From positions 1 to 5,345 of the forward strand of contig CACXCK010000001.1 of assembly GCA_902766135.1 (NCBI GenBank): 5,345 bases of DNA, read 5' to 3'. Position 1 is the first letter of the stretch. Each line of letters opens with the position of its first letter. Below the pieces are notes generated by a model that was not told the DNA's origin, searched no databases, and saw only the letters and a program-made list of their open reading frames with translations. The DNA comes from an uncultured Erysipelotrichaceae bacterium (GTDB taxonomy: Bacteria > Bacillota_I > Bacilli_A > RF39 > UBA660). Below are positions 1-5,345 of the stretch, in pieces. The position numbers and the translations under genes were made by a program.

Positions 1-13
1 ACGCTATTTCGGC
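1..13 (-). tRNA. Partial tRNA gene, 5' end only, probably tRNA-Leu
   Basis: On the minus strand, three T residues after the CCA of tRNA-Val, the sequence GCCGAAATAGCGT begins and leaves the window. GCCGAAA would be the 5' acceptor strand, TA would be positions 8-9, and GCGT would start the D-arm. A D-arm beginning GCG is typical of long-variable-arm tRNAs such as Leu; the usual GCTC start of most other tRNAs is absent. Tandem tRNA genes a few bases apart are normal in Firmicutes. The anticodon lies outside the window, so the Leu identity is an inference from the first 13 bases only. Confidence 0.5.
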
Positions 14-16
14 AAA

Positions 17-93
17 TGGTGGGCGTTTAGGGACTCGAACCCCAGACCCTCTGCTTGTAAGGCAGATGCTCTAACCAACTGAGCTAAACGCCC
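17..93 (-). tRNA. tRNA-Val (anticodon UAC)
   Basis: Read on the minus strand this folds into a complete cloverleaf. The 7-bp acceptor stem GGGCGTT/AACGCCC is formed by 93-87 and 27-21. The D-arm contains AGCTCAGTTGGTTAGAGC. The anticodon loop CTTACAA sits on a TCTGC/GCAGA stem and gives anticodon TAC (UAC), which decodes GUN valine codons. The T-loop is TTCGAGT and the discriminator base is A. The 3' CCA is encoded in the gene (17-19). It is the first gene of a tRNA cluster, with its own promoter just upstream and a second tRNA starting 3 nt downstream. Confidence 0.96.
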
Positions 94-106
94 GTCTTTA
101 TAAGAC
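94..106 (-). repeat. 13-bp inverted repeat in the tRNA leader
   Basis: The bases between the expected transcription start (about 107) and the tRNA 5' end (93) read GTCTT-ATA-AAGAC on the minus strand, two perfect 5-base arms around a 3-base loop. The whole pre-tRNA leader could therefore form a small hairpin next to the RNase P cleavage site. The repeat is directly visible; any function is inference, and a short AT-rich palindrome can arise by chance. Confidence 0.5.
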
Positions 107-113
107 ACTTAAA

Positions 114-142
114 ATATTACCAAATCCTCCATTGAAAGTCAA
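114..142 (-). promoter_or_regulatory. Sigma-A-type promoter of the tRNA cluster
   Basis: The minus strand shows a -35 box TTGACT (137-142), a 17-nt spacer and a -10 box TAATAT (114-119). A TGG triplet just before the -10 box gives an extended -10 (TGn). Transcription should start near 107, leaving a leader of about 14 nt before tRNA-Val. An A/T-tract region (about 143-165) directly upstream of the -35 box has the character of an UP element, as expected for a stable-RNA promoter. Confidence 0.88.
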
Positions 143-164
143 TAAAATTAAACTTTTTTTTACA

Positions 165-201
165 AAAAAAGCAAATTATTTACCATATAATCTGCTTTTT
201 T
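165..201 (-). terminator. Intrinsic terminator after the asnB-type gene
   Basis: Starting 3 nt after the stop codon of the AsnB-type gene, the minus strand forms a 15-bp stem. AAAAAAGCAGATTAT pairs with ATAATTTGCTTTTTT, with one G-U pair at 192/174 and a 7-base loop (180-186). The descending arm ends in a run of seven T. Because the A-run opposes the T-run, the plus strand also has a T-tract, so it may work in both directions. It separates the three-gene operon from the tRNA promoter. Confidence 0.85.
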
Positions 202-204
202 CCA

Positions 205-2046
205 CTAATTTTCCACAAAATACACCTGATACCAAACCAAAAAGCTAAAAATATTATATATTTCTCGACCATAATTATGACTACCATCATGATGCTCTGT
301 TAATATTTTATTAATATATTCTTTATCAAAGAAATCACTAACATAATCTTTATTAAAATAGTCACTTACAATTTTATAATATTTTTGTTCCTTAAGCCAC
401 TTCGAAAATGGCACTGGAAAGCCAAGTTTTCTTCTACTCGCCCACTCAGAAGGCACTTTATCATCAGCAATATCTCTAAAAATATATTTTGTTTTATTAT
501 CTTTAACTAAATACTTACTAGGTATCGTCGAAGCATACTTAAAAACATCTATATCCATTAAAGGTGTTCTAAGTTCCAAAGAATGTGACATACTCATCTT
601 ATCAGCTTTTAAAAGAATATCTTCAGGTAACCATAAGTGATAATCTAAATACATCTTCTTAGTTAACTCATCTTCATTTTTTACTTTCTGAAGTAATGGT
701 TCAGTTATATCTCTTATCATTTCATTACTTCTTAAACTAGGACACAACACTCTATTAGCTTCATCCTCTTCCATATAAGAACCATGACCAATGTAGTATT
801 CACTAAAACGTCTTCCATACTTAATTATTGTATTACGTCCTGGAAAATGTGGTAAATGTTTACAAACATTACGATTAAACTTTCTTAAGAATAAAGGAAG
901 TTTAGTATAAATTGTTAATAACTTAGGATCATTATACTCATTATACCCTCCGAACATCTCATCAGCACCTTCTCCTGATAATACCACCTTAACATCACGA
1001 GCTGCAAGTTCAGATAAAAAATATAATGGTACAGTAGACAAATTGGCATCAGGTTCATCAGTATGATATTGAACACTTTTAAAAGCCTCAAAAAAATCAT
1101 TAGCGCTTATCTTCTTCCTTTTATTATTAATCTCCAATAAATCTGACAATTCCTTTGCATAATTAGTTTCATCAAATCCCTCATAAGAAAATCCCACGGA
1201 AAAAGTCTTATCAGGTAAAGCTACACTAGCAACATAAGAAGAATCAACACCGCCAGACAAATAAGAACCAACTTCAACATCTGAATTTAATTGATGAGCA
1301 TACACACTCTTTTCAATAACTTCCTTTAACTCACTCTTTATTTCTTCATAACTTTTTTTATTATTAGCCCTATTAAATTTTAATTCATAAAAGGTATTAA
1401 TATCTAACTTGCCATCTTTATAATGGAAGTATTCCCCAGGATTAAGTTTAAATACTCCCTTAAAGAATGTCTCACGCTTAACATTATATTGGAATATTAA
1501 AAACATCTTTAAACTCTTTGTATTAACTTCTTTAACAAAATCCGGATGTTCCAAAAAAGTTTTAATCTCTGAAGCAAACATAAAAGTATCTCCATTTTGA
1601 TAATAATAGAAAGGCTTAATACCAAAATAATCTCTTGCCCCAACTAATTCATGAGTATTCTTATCATATATAACAAACGCAAACATTCCTCTTAGTTTAC
1701 TGTATAACTTATCGCCCCATTCTTCATAACCTAACAAGATAACTTCCGTATCAGTTTTTGTCTGAAATTCATATCCCAGACTCTCTAACTCACTCTTTAA
1801 CTCTTTATAATTATATAACTCACCATTATAAATAATCATTTTACTCTTGTCTTTATTATAAATAGGCTGATCTCCTGTACTTAAATCAATTATTGATAAT
1901 CTCCTATGCCCTAAAGCCACCACATCATCAACATAATATCCAGCTCCATCTGGTCCGCGATGGATAATTCTATCAGCCATTTTTTCAATTATTTTTTCTT
2001 TTTCTTTTTTCTTACGTTTATCAACAAATCCTACAATTCCACACAT
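205..2046 (-). CDS. asnB: Glutamine-dependent asparagine synthase (AsnB family; possible D-Asp amidating AsnH-like role)
   Basis: The 613-residue product has the two-domain AsnB architecture and a normal length for the family. The N-terminal class II glutamine amidotransferase domain (about residues 2-190) starts MCGIVGF, so Cys2 becomes the nucleophile after Met removal; GHRRLSIID (46-54), HRGPDG (29-34), YNGELYNY (73-80) and TDTE (98-101) form the glutaminase site. The C-terminal ATP-pyrophosphatase synthetase domain (about 235-600) carries the P-loop SGGVDSS (264-270), SGEGADEMFGGY (357-368), ADKMSM (481-486), ELRTPLMD (491-498) and RRKLGFPVP (538-546). All expected catalytic elements are present. 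The family uses ATP and glutamine ammonia to amidate an aspartate carboxylate in the cytoplasm. The start is fixed by MCG and by GGGAGGAA 5 nt upstream. It is the last gene of a three-gene operon, 2 bp after an ATP-grasp ligase and behind a racemase. That context makes amidation of a D-Asp residue on a peptidoglycan precursor, as by lactococcal AsnH, a plausible alternative to free L-Asn synthesis. Family is certain, substrate is not. Confidence 0.93.
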   Translation of the reverse strand: MCGIVGFVDKRKKKEKEKIIEKMADRIIHRGPDGAGYYVDDVVALGHRRLSIIDLSTGDQPIYNKDKSKMIIYNGELYNYKELKSELESLGYEFQTKTDTEVILLGYEEWGDKLYSKLRGMFAFVIYDKNTHELVGARDYFGIKPFYYYQNGDTFMFASEIKTFLEHPDFVKEVNTKSLKMFLIFQYNVKRETFFKGVFKLNPGEYFHYKDGKLDINTFYELKFNRANNKKSYEEIKSELKEVIEKSVYAHQLNSDVEVGSYLSGGVDSSYVASVALPDKTFSVGFSYEGFDETNYAKELSDLLEINNKRKKISANDFFEAFKSVQYHTDEPDANLSTVPLYFLSELAARDVKVVLSGEGADEMFGGYNEYNDPKLLTIYTKLPLFLRKFNRNVCKHLPHFPGRNTIIKYGRRFSEYYIGHGSYMEEDEANRVLCPSLRSNEMIRDITEPLLQKVKNEDELTKKMYLDYHLWLPEDILLKADKMSMSHSLELRTPLMDIDVFKYASTIPSKYLVKDNKTKYIFRDIADDKVPSEWASRRKLGFPVPFSKWLKEQKYYKIVSDYFNKDYVSDFFDKEYINKILTEHHDGSHNYGREIYNIFSFLVWYQVYFVEN

Positions 2047-2048
2047 AC

Positions 2049-3266
2049 TTATTCCTCCCAGTAACTATTTTTATATTCCTTACTATAATGCCATAGCCTT
2101 TTTTTCATCATTAAAAACCTCTTGAAATTCTTATCTTTTGGACATTCCATCGGACTAACTCTTTTCTTTTTCCATAATTCTAATGTTTTTTTCTTAAACG
2201 CTTCATTTGAAACATACTTTTTTATGATTTGTTTTGGAACAAAAGAAAGCAAATATTCATCTCGTAAATCATTAAATTCTAATACTTCATGATTAATTAA
2301 ATCTCTAACCATTAATTCCACTAAATTAGCCCCTAAAGGAGTAGTATAGTAACTACATCTCCCTTGTCTTGCATTAATTTCTAACACTTTAAAAGTATGG
2401 TCACGGCTATCATATTTCATATCAAATTCATAAATCCCACTCATCTTTAAATCGCTCATAAAACTAATTATATCACTCTTCATCTGAGCTACATCACCAT
2501 CAAAAGGATTAAAGCCATTAATCAAAGCTGCAGCATTACCAATCATTGTCTTACTCCGTTCCTGAATACCTATATTAGCAAAACTAATCATTTTAACTAA
2601 ACCAGATCGGTCAACATAAACAACAGAATCAAATAAATAAGAATCATCACCAGGTATAAACTCCTGAATAATAAGTCTATCGTCATATCCAGAATCCTTA
2701 ATCGTCCTTATAACAGTCTTTAATTCTTCCTCAGTTTTTAACTTATAAATTTTATGTTTATCGAGGAAGCTAATATGATTATACTTAACAACATTACTAG
2801 GCTTTAAAACAACTGGATAAGTAAGAGATGGAATAATATTATCATTTAAAACATCAAAATAATAAGTATCAGGAAATTTTAAAACAGACTTCTTATAAGT
2901 TTTATAAAAGTTTTCTTTATTAGTTAATGAAGCCAAAACCTTTTCATCTTGTTCAAAAAAATATAAATTTGTTTCCAGTTTTCTTTTATTTTTAGCAATA
3001 AACATACTATATGTTTCATTCGTACTAATTAAAAGAATTTTAAATAGAATATTTTTTCTAGCATACTCATTAACAATTTCTACAAACTTTTCTTCATCCC
3101 ACAAATAATCATTATATTGAATTGTTAAAATATTAGAAAACTTCGTAAAAGCAAGTCTAGACTTACCAATTAAATGTGGCTTAATTTGAAATGCTTCATA
3201 AGCACTTCTTGCCATATGATAAGCATTAGCATCACTCCCCATAATTAATATTTTAATATTTTCCAT
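2049..3266 (-). CDS. ATP-grasp ligase, D-aspartate ligase-like
   Basis: This 405-residue protein is an ATP-grasp carboxylate-amine ligase. The N-terminal Rossmann-like pre-ATP-grasp part begins ILIMGSDANAYHMARS (6-21); the GSD-x-N-x-Y-x-MAR pattern resembles D-aspartate ligases of the Enterococcus faecium Asl type. The ATP-grasp core follows, with YPVVLKPS (150-157, K155 the likely ATP lysine), QEFIPGDD (201-208), E280/D282 in YEFDMKY, and the Mg/ATP signature EINAR (296-300). A very basic tail (about 345-400) ends the protein. There is no signal peptide or membrane segment, so it is cytoplasmic. ATP-grasp enzymes activate a carboxylate as an acyl-phosphate and join it to an amine; Asl enzymes join the beta-carboxylate of D-Asp to the Lys side chain of UDP-MurNAc-pentapeptide. 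Its length is close to that group. The ATG at 3266 follows AGGAGGG by 4 nt, and that site overlaps the racemase stop. The ATP-grasp family is secure; the D-Asp substrate is inferred from N-terminal resemblance and from flanking racemase and AsnB genes. Ligation of another D-amino acid is an open alternative. Confidence 0.8.
   Translation of the reverse strand: MENIKILIMGSDANAYHMARSAYEAFQIKPHLIGKSRLAFTKFSNILTIQYNDYLWDEEKFVEIVNEYARKNILFKILLISTNETYSMFIAKNKRKLETNLYFFEQDEKVLASLTNKENFYKTYKKSVLKFPDTYYFDVLNDNIIPSLTYPVVLKPSNVVKYNHISFLDKHKIYKLKTEEELKTVIRTIKDSGYDDRLIIQEFIPGDDSYLFDSVVYVDRSGLVKMISFANIGIQERSKTMIGNAAALINGFNPFDGDVAQMKSDIISFMSDLKMSGIYEFDMKYDSRDHTFKVLEINARQGRCSYYTTPLGANLVELMVRDLINHEVLEFNDLRDEYLLSFVPKQIIKKYVSNEAFKKKTLELWKKKRVSPMECPKDKNFKRFLMMKKRLWHYSKEYKNSYWEE
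2052..2059 (-). promoter_or_regulatory. Ribosome binding site of the asnB-type gene, inside the preceding gene
   Basis: GGGAGGAA lies 5 nt before the ATG at 2046 and is made of the last codons (Trp-Glu-Glu) of the ATP-grasp gene, whose TAA stop falls between the site and the start. This fixes the start of the asnB-type gene and suggests translational coupling of the two proteins. Confidence 0.85.
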
Positions 3267-3270
3267 CGTA

Positions 3271-3277
3271 CCCTCCT
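3271..3277 (-). promoter_or_regulatory. Ribosome binding site of the ATP-grasp gene, overlapping the racemase stop
   Basis: The minus strand reads TAGGAGGGTACGATG. The racemase TAG (3278-3276) shares its A and G with the strong AGGAGGG site, and the ATG follows 4 nt later. This decides the ATP-grasp start and suggests translational coupling, with no room for an internal promoter. Confidence 0.88.
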
Positions 3278-4451
3278 AATAACGTATTTCTTCTTTTTCA
3301 CCTTTAGATACATGTACTTTTAAAATTCTAGAAGAAATCATTTGAAATAGATGATAAGCATTAATTTTCAAATTACGACAAACATCTTTAATAGATATAT
3401 TATCACCGAACACTTCAACTTCGGTCCCAACTTCTATATAATCTTTAGTAAAAACCATCAACATATCCATACAATCAGCTAAAATTGGATATAATTTGCC
3501 ATTTATAGAAACATTTTTAAAACGTACATCAACACCATCAGCATACCCAATCGGTAAAGTAAGAATATACCCATCTTCTTCGACCTTTTTAGTACAATAA
3601 CCAACAACATCTCCAGCACTTACTTTCCTTTCACTCATCACACTAGTATATAATTTCATTGCTGGCAAAACATCCAAATCATTTTGCAAAGTAACATCTT
3701 TAATTCCATACTTCTTTTGAAGTTGTCTCATTTTCATACCACGGATTTTCCCTTTCAAAGAATTATCCACTTCTCTACTTTGCGAAAAACCATACATTAC
3801 AATTCCTAAACGAACACCATTACAAAAAGATAACTTAGGATGATTAACTAAACTTAAACTTCTTCCCATATGAACAATTGGAATACTTTTTAATGGAATA
3901 CTTTTAGTAATATCTAAAAAAACTTCTACCTGCTTTTCATAATAAGGATCCATTACTCCTGAAGTTGCAAAATGAGAATAAACTCCTTCTATAATAATAT
4001 TCTTCTCATCTTTAAGTAAAAGATACGCTTCCTTTAAACTTTTTGACTCCCAAAATCCAAGTCTTCTCATCCCTGAATCAATTGCCAAATGAACTTTTAA
4101 CTTATCATATATATCACCATTTATTAATTCCTTTACATAGTTAAGAGAATCAATAGTTATAGTAATATCATTATTTATTACATCATCAATAAATTCTATT
4201 GGTATTACTTCCAAGCAAAGAATAGGCTTCTTAGTATATTTTCTTGTCTCCAAAGCTTCCTCTAAACTAGAAACGGCAAAATAATTAATTCCCCCTCTTT
4301 CCATATCAATAACTGTTTTTATCCCATGATGATAACTATTATTCTTAACAACACCAAAATAATATCTATAATCAGGATAATTCTTAATTATATTTTTTAC
4401 ATTCTTACAAATTTGATCTCCATCTATTAAAGCATAAGTCTTTCTTTGCAT
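3276..4451 (-). CDS. Alanine-racemase-fold PLP-dependent amino acid racemase with divergent active site
   Basis: The 391-residue product is a fold-type III PLP racemase with an N-terminal barrel and a C-terminal beta domain. Visible are the PLP-lysine motif VVKNNSYHHG (34-43, K36; normally VVKANAYGHG), IDSGMRRLG (124-132, with R130 as the substrate arginine), SHFATSG (159-165), GVRLGIVMYG (212-221, with R214 matching the arginine that contacts the PLP ring nitrogen), VGYC (283-286, with Y285 matching the second catalytic base), GYADG (302-306), CMDM (327-330) and Y366. Both catalytic bases are thus kept, so activity is likely. Departures from typical Alr are A123 at the carbamylated-lysine position, R197 where Asn precedes the phosphate-binding Ser (S198), CMDM for CMDQ, and about 25 extra charged residues between 222 and 262. 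These suggest a specialised racemase, not the housekeeping Alr. First gene of the operon with the ATP-grasp ligase and AsnB-type gene, it may supply their D-amino acid (D-Asp by context, or Ala/Ser). The start is ATG at 4451 after AAGGTGA. Confidence 0.82.
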   Translation of the reverse strand: MQRKTYALIDGDQICKNVKNIIKNYPDYRYYFGVVKNNSYHHGIKTVIDMERGGINYFAVSSLEEALETRKYTKKPILCLEVIPIEFIDDVINNDITITIDSLNYVKELINGDIYDKLKVHLAIDSGMRRLGFWESKSLKEAYLLLKDEKNIIIEGVYSHFATSGVMDPYYEKQVEVFLDITKSIPLKSIPIVHMGRSLSLVNHPKLSFCNGVRLGIVMYGFSQSREVDNSLKGKIRGMKMRQLQKKYGIKDVTLQNDLDVLPAMKLYTSVMSERKVSAGDVVGYCTKKVEEDGYILTLPIGYADGVDVRFKNVSINGKLYPILADCMDMLMVFTKDYIEVGTEVEVFGDNISIKDVCRNLKINAYHLFQMISSRILKVHVSKGEKEEIRY

Positions 4452-4455
4452 ACAA

Positions 4456-4462
4456 TCACCTT
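4456..4462 (-). promoter_or_regulatory. Ribosome binding site of the racemase gene
   Basis: AAGGTGA lies 4 nt before the ATG at 4451. Its AAGGT part is also the right arm of the palindrome at 4458-4470. Confidence 0.75.
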
Positions 4463-4470
4463 ACTAAGGT
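4458..4470. repeat. 13-bp palindrome at the racemase transcription start, possible operator
   Basis: ACCTT-AGT-AAGGT (minus strand) is a perfect inverted repeat with 5-base arms and a 3-base centre. It begins 1 nt downstream of the -10 box, covers the expected +1 (about 4465) and ends in the Shine-Dalgarno. Its position suits a repressor site. A start site a few bases upstream would also let the RNA hairpin hide the ribosome binding site. The symmetry is visible; the role is inference. Confidence 0.45.
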
Positions 4471-4471
4471 T

Positions 4472-4480
4472 ATTATACCA
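4472..4480 (-). promoter_or_regulatory. Extended -10 promoter of the racemase/ATP-grasp/asnB operon
   Basis: The minus strand reads TGGTATAAT, a perfect -10 hexamer (4472-4477) with a TGn extension. At a 17-nt spacing the -35 position is only T-rich, because it falls in the T-tract of the upstream gene's terminator, so the promoter probably relies on the extended -10. Transcription would start near 4465, giving a leader of roughly 14 nt before the ATG. This is the only promoter seen for the three genes. Confidence 0.78.
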
Positions 4481-4492
4481 CACCCATGAATC

Positions 4493-4528
4493 AAAAAAAA
4501 TATGTAATAGCTACCACTACTACATATT
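4493..4528 (-). terminator. Intrinsic terminator of the upstream unknown gene
   Basis: A 12-bp stem, AATATGTAGTAG (4528-4517) with CTATTACATATT (4510-4499), has one G-U pair, a 6-base loop and eight consecutive T (4500-4493). The hairpin begins within the TAA stop codon (4529-4527) of the upstream gene. It isolates that gene from the racemase operon, whose promoter lies just downstream. Confidence 0.87.
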
Positions 4529-5345
4529 ACCTAGATTTAATATTTTTTTCATCATCCAAATATAAACTTGCATTAATACTTTTAATATAATCATGTATTT
4601 GTTTTAAATTACCAAATGTCAAATTTTTAATTGGCAGAACAACACACTTTTCTTTAGAATCAACTTCAGCATTAAAACTTAAAATAAAGTTTTCATCTTT
4701 TGACAAATAATTAATTTGTTCATCATTTACGTCAAAGAAAACTAATTCAGGGCTTATCACTACATCCAAGCCAATACTGTTTTTAACCATTTCATCTAAT
4801 TGTTTAACACTCTGATTTTCTCGCAAAAAATCCTCTATTTTAACATGATAATTCTTTATAAATTGTTCTCTACTTAAATTACTAGCAATTACATTTCTAA
4901 GTTTATTGGCATCTAAAATAGTGTGATTAACTCCATATTTTCTTAATACTTCGTCTAACGACTTAGAATACTCATCAAAATTAAAACCAGCTTTGTTTGT
5001 TTCTATTTCATTCCTATACTTTTTCATTAATAAATAGTCAGTTTGTAAATGAGAAACTACATACTGCATTATCATCATTGCATTTTTATCATTAAAGAGA
5101 TTATCTTTAACTACTTTAGAATAGACATCCTCTAATCGTTCAAAATTAGCCATCAAAATATCGCCATTATAAATATTCTCCATTGTCTTGCCAATAAAAC
5201 TATCAATTTTATAACTTTCAATTACCCTCTCCCATAAAGAATCTTTATTATTTTCAAAAGAATTTAATTGTAACTCACTTAAACCAATCGAAGCATAATA
5301 ATCATTTATTTTATTGCCTTGCATCATCATACTTGGATACAATCT
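4527..5345 (-). CDS. Unrecognised protein, 5' end beyond the window
   Basis: About 272 codons are visible, ending in TAA at 4527-4529. The frame stays open to the right edge: AGA and TTG codons precede TAT-CCA-AGT and three ATGs. A TTG start at 5342 is possible, but no ribosome binding site can be seen before it, and none precedes the ATG triplet, so the gene most likely continues outside the window. I recognise no family. Numbering from the TTG, the product looks soluble, with no signal peptide, membrane helix or metal-binding cluster and a single cysteine (C233). Residues about 20-190 look mostly helical and charged, and about 192-262 look mixed alpha/beta (VVISPELVFFDV, CVVLPIKNLTFGNL). 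Base composition matches the neighbours. It has its own terminator and is not in the racemase operon, so its neighbours say little about its role. The open frame and clean terminator make it a convincing gene. Confidence 0.75.
   Translation of the reverse strand, partial: RLYPSMMMQGNKINDYYASIGLSELQLNSFENNKDSLWERVIESYKIDSFIGKTMENIYNGDILMANFERLEDVYSKVVKDNLFNDKNAMMIMQYVVSHLQTDYLLMKKYRNEIETNKAGFNFDEYSKSLDEVLRKYGVNHTILDANKLRNVIASNLSREQFIKNYHVKIEDFLRENQSVKQLDEMVKNSIGLDVVISPELVFFDVNDEQINYLSKDENFILSFNAEVDSKEKCVVLPIKNLTFGNLKQIHDYIKSINASLYLDDEKNIKSR

Noticed and set aside
915..1100. A 61-codon open frame overlapping the AsnB-type gene
   Set aside because: It lies wholly inside the conserved AsnB coding region in another frame, is hydrophobic low-complexity, and has no ribosome binding site or family resemblance; it is a shadow of the real gene.
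2049..3266. D-Ala-D-Ala or D-Ala-D-Ser ligase (Ddl/VanC type), suggested by the neighbouring racemase
   Set aside because: The N-terminal GSD-x-N-x-Y-x-MAR pattern and core motifs do not look like Ddl, and no vanX/vanT-like partner genes or membrane domain are present.
3276..4451. Calling the racemase gene alr
   Set aside because: The fold is clear but several conserved Alr positions are changed, there is an insertion, and the context suggests another substrate; a symbol implying alanine specificity is not supported.
205..4451. Non-ribosomal peptide, lasso-peptide or other natural-product cluster, suggested by an asparagine-synthase homologue beside an ATP-grasp ligase
   Set aside because: No precursor peptide, leader peptidase, carrier protein or exporter is visible, and the AsnB has an intact glutaminase domain with all typical motifs; the cell-wall reading needs fewer assumptions.
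1..5345. CRISPR array, insertion sequence, attachment site or Mollicutes code with UGA as Trp
   Set aside because: No spaced direct repeats, transposase or integrase are present, no duplicated tRNA end was found, and tryptophans checked are TGG in frames without internal TGA.

Overview
The window is strongly AT-rich, has short intergenic gaps, clear Shine-Dalgarno sites, sigma-A-type promoters and intrinsic hairpin/T-tract terminators. It reads with the standard code: the tryptophans I checked are TGG, and the long frames contain no internal TGA. This points to a low-GC member of the Bacillota (Firmicutes). I cannot name a genus; a gut Bacilli/Erysipelotrichia-like lineage is only a guess. 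Every gene lies on the minus strand, so transcription runs from high to low coordinates.

In transcription order the layout is as follows. (1) At 4527-5345 is the 3' part of an unrecognised, soluble-looking protein gene that runs off the right edge, ending in a strong terminator (4493-4528). (2) An extended -10 promoter (TATAAT, 4472-4477) with a 13-bp palindrome over the expected start site drives three tightly packed genes. These are an alanine-racemase-fold PLP enzyme (3276-4451), an ATP-grasp ligase resembling D-aspartate ligases (2049-3266), and an AsnB-type glutamine-dependent amidotransferase (205-2046). The gaps are 9 and 2 bp, and each downstream ribosome binding site lies on the end of the upstream gene. 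A hairpin terminator (165-201) closes the operon. (3) A near-consensus promoter (137-142 / 114-119) then drives a tRNA cluster: tRNA-Val(UAC) at 17-93 and, 3 nt further on, the first 13 nt of another tRNA, probably Leu, cut by the left edge.

The most interesting part is the racemase / ATP-grasp / AsnB operon. The order suggests that a D-amino acid is made, ligated through a carboxylate to an amine, and then amidated. This matches the known logic of D-Asp/D-Asn peptidoglycan cross-bridges in enterococci and lactococci (aspartate racemase, D-aspartate ligase Asl, asparagine-synthase homologue AsnH). Here, however, the racemase is an alanine-racemase-fold PLP enzyme instead of the usual PLP-independent Asp/Glu racemase, and it carries substitutions at normally conserved active-site positions. 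That pathway is an inference from family resemblance and gene order; the substrate of each enzyme is not shown by the sequence.
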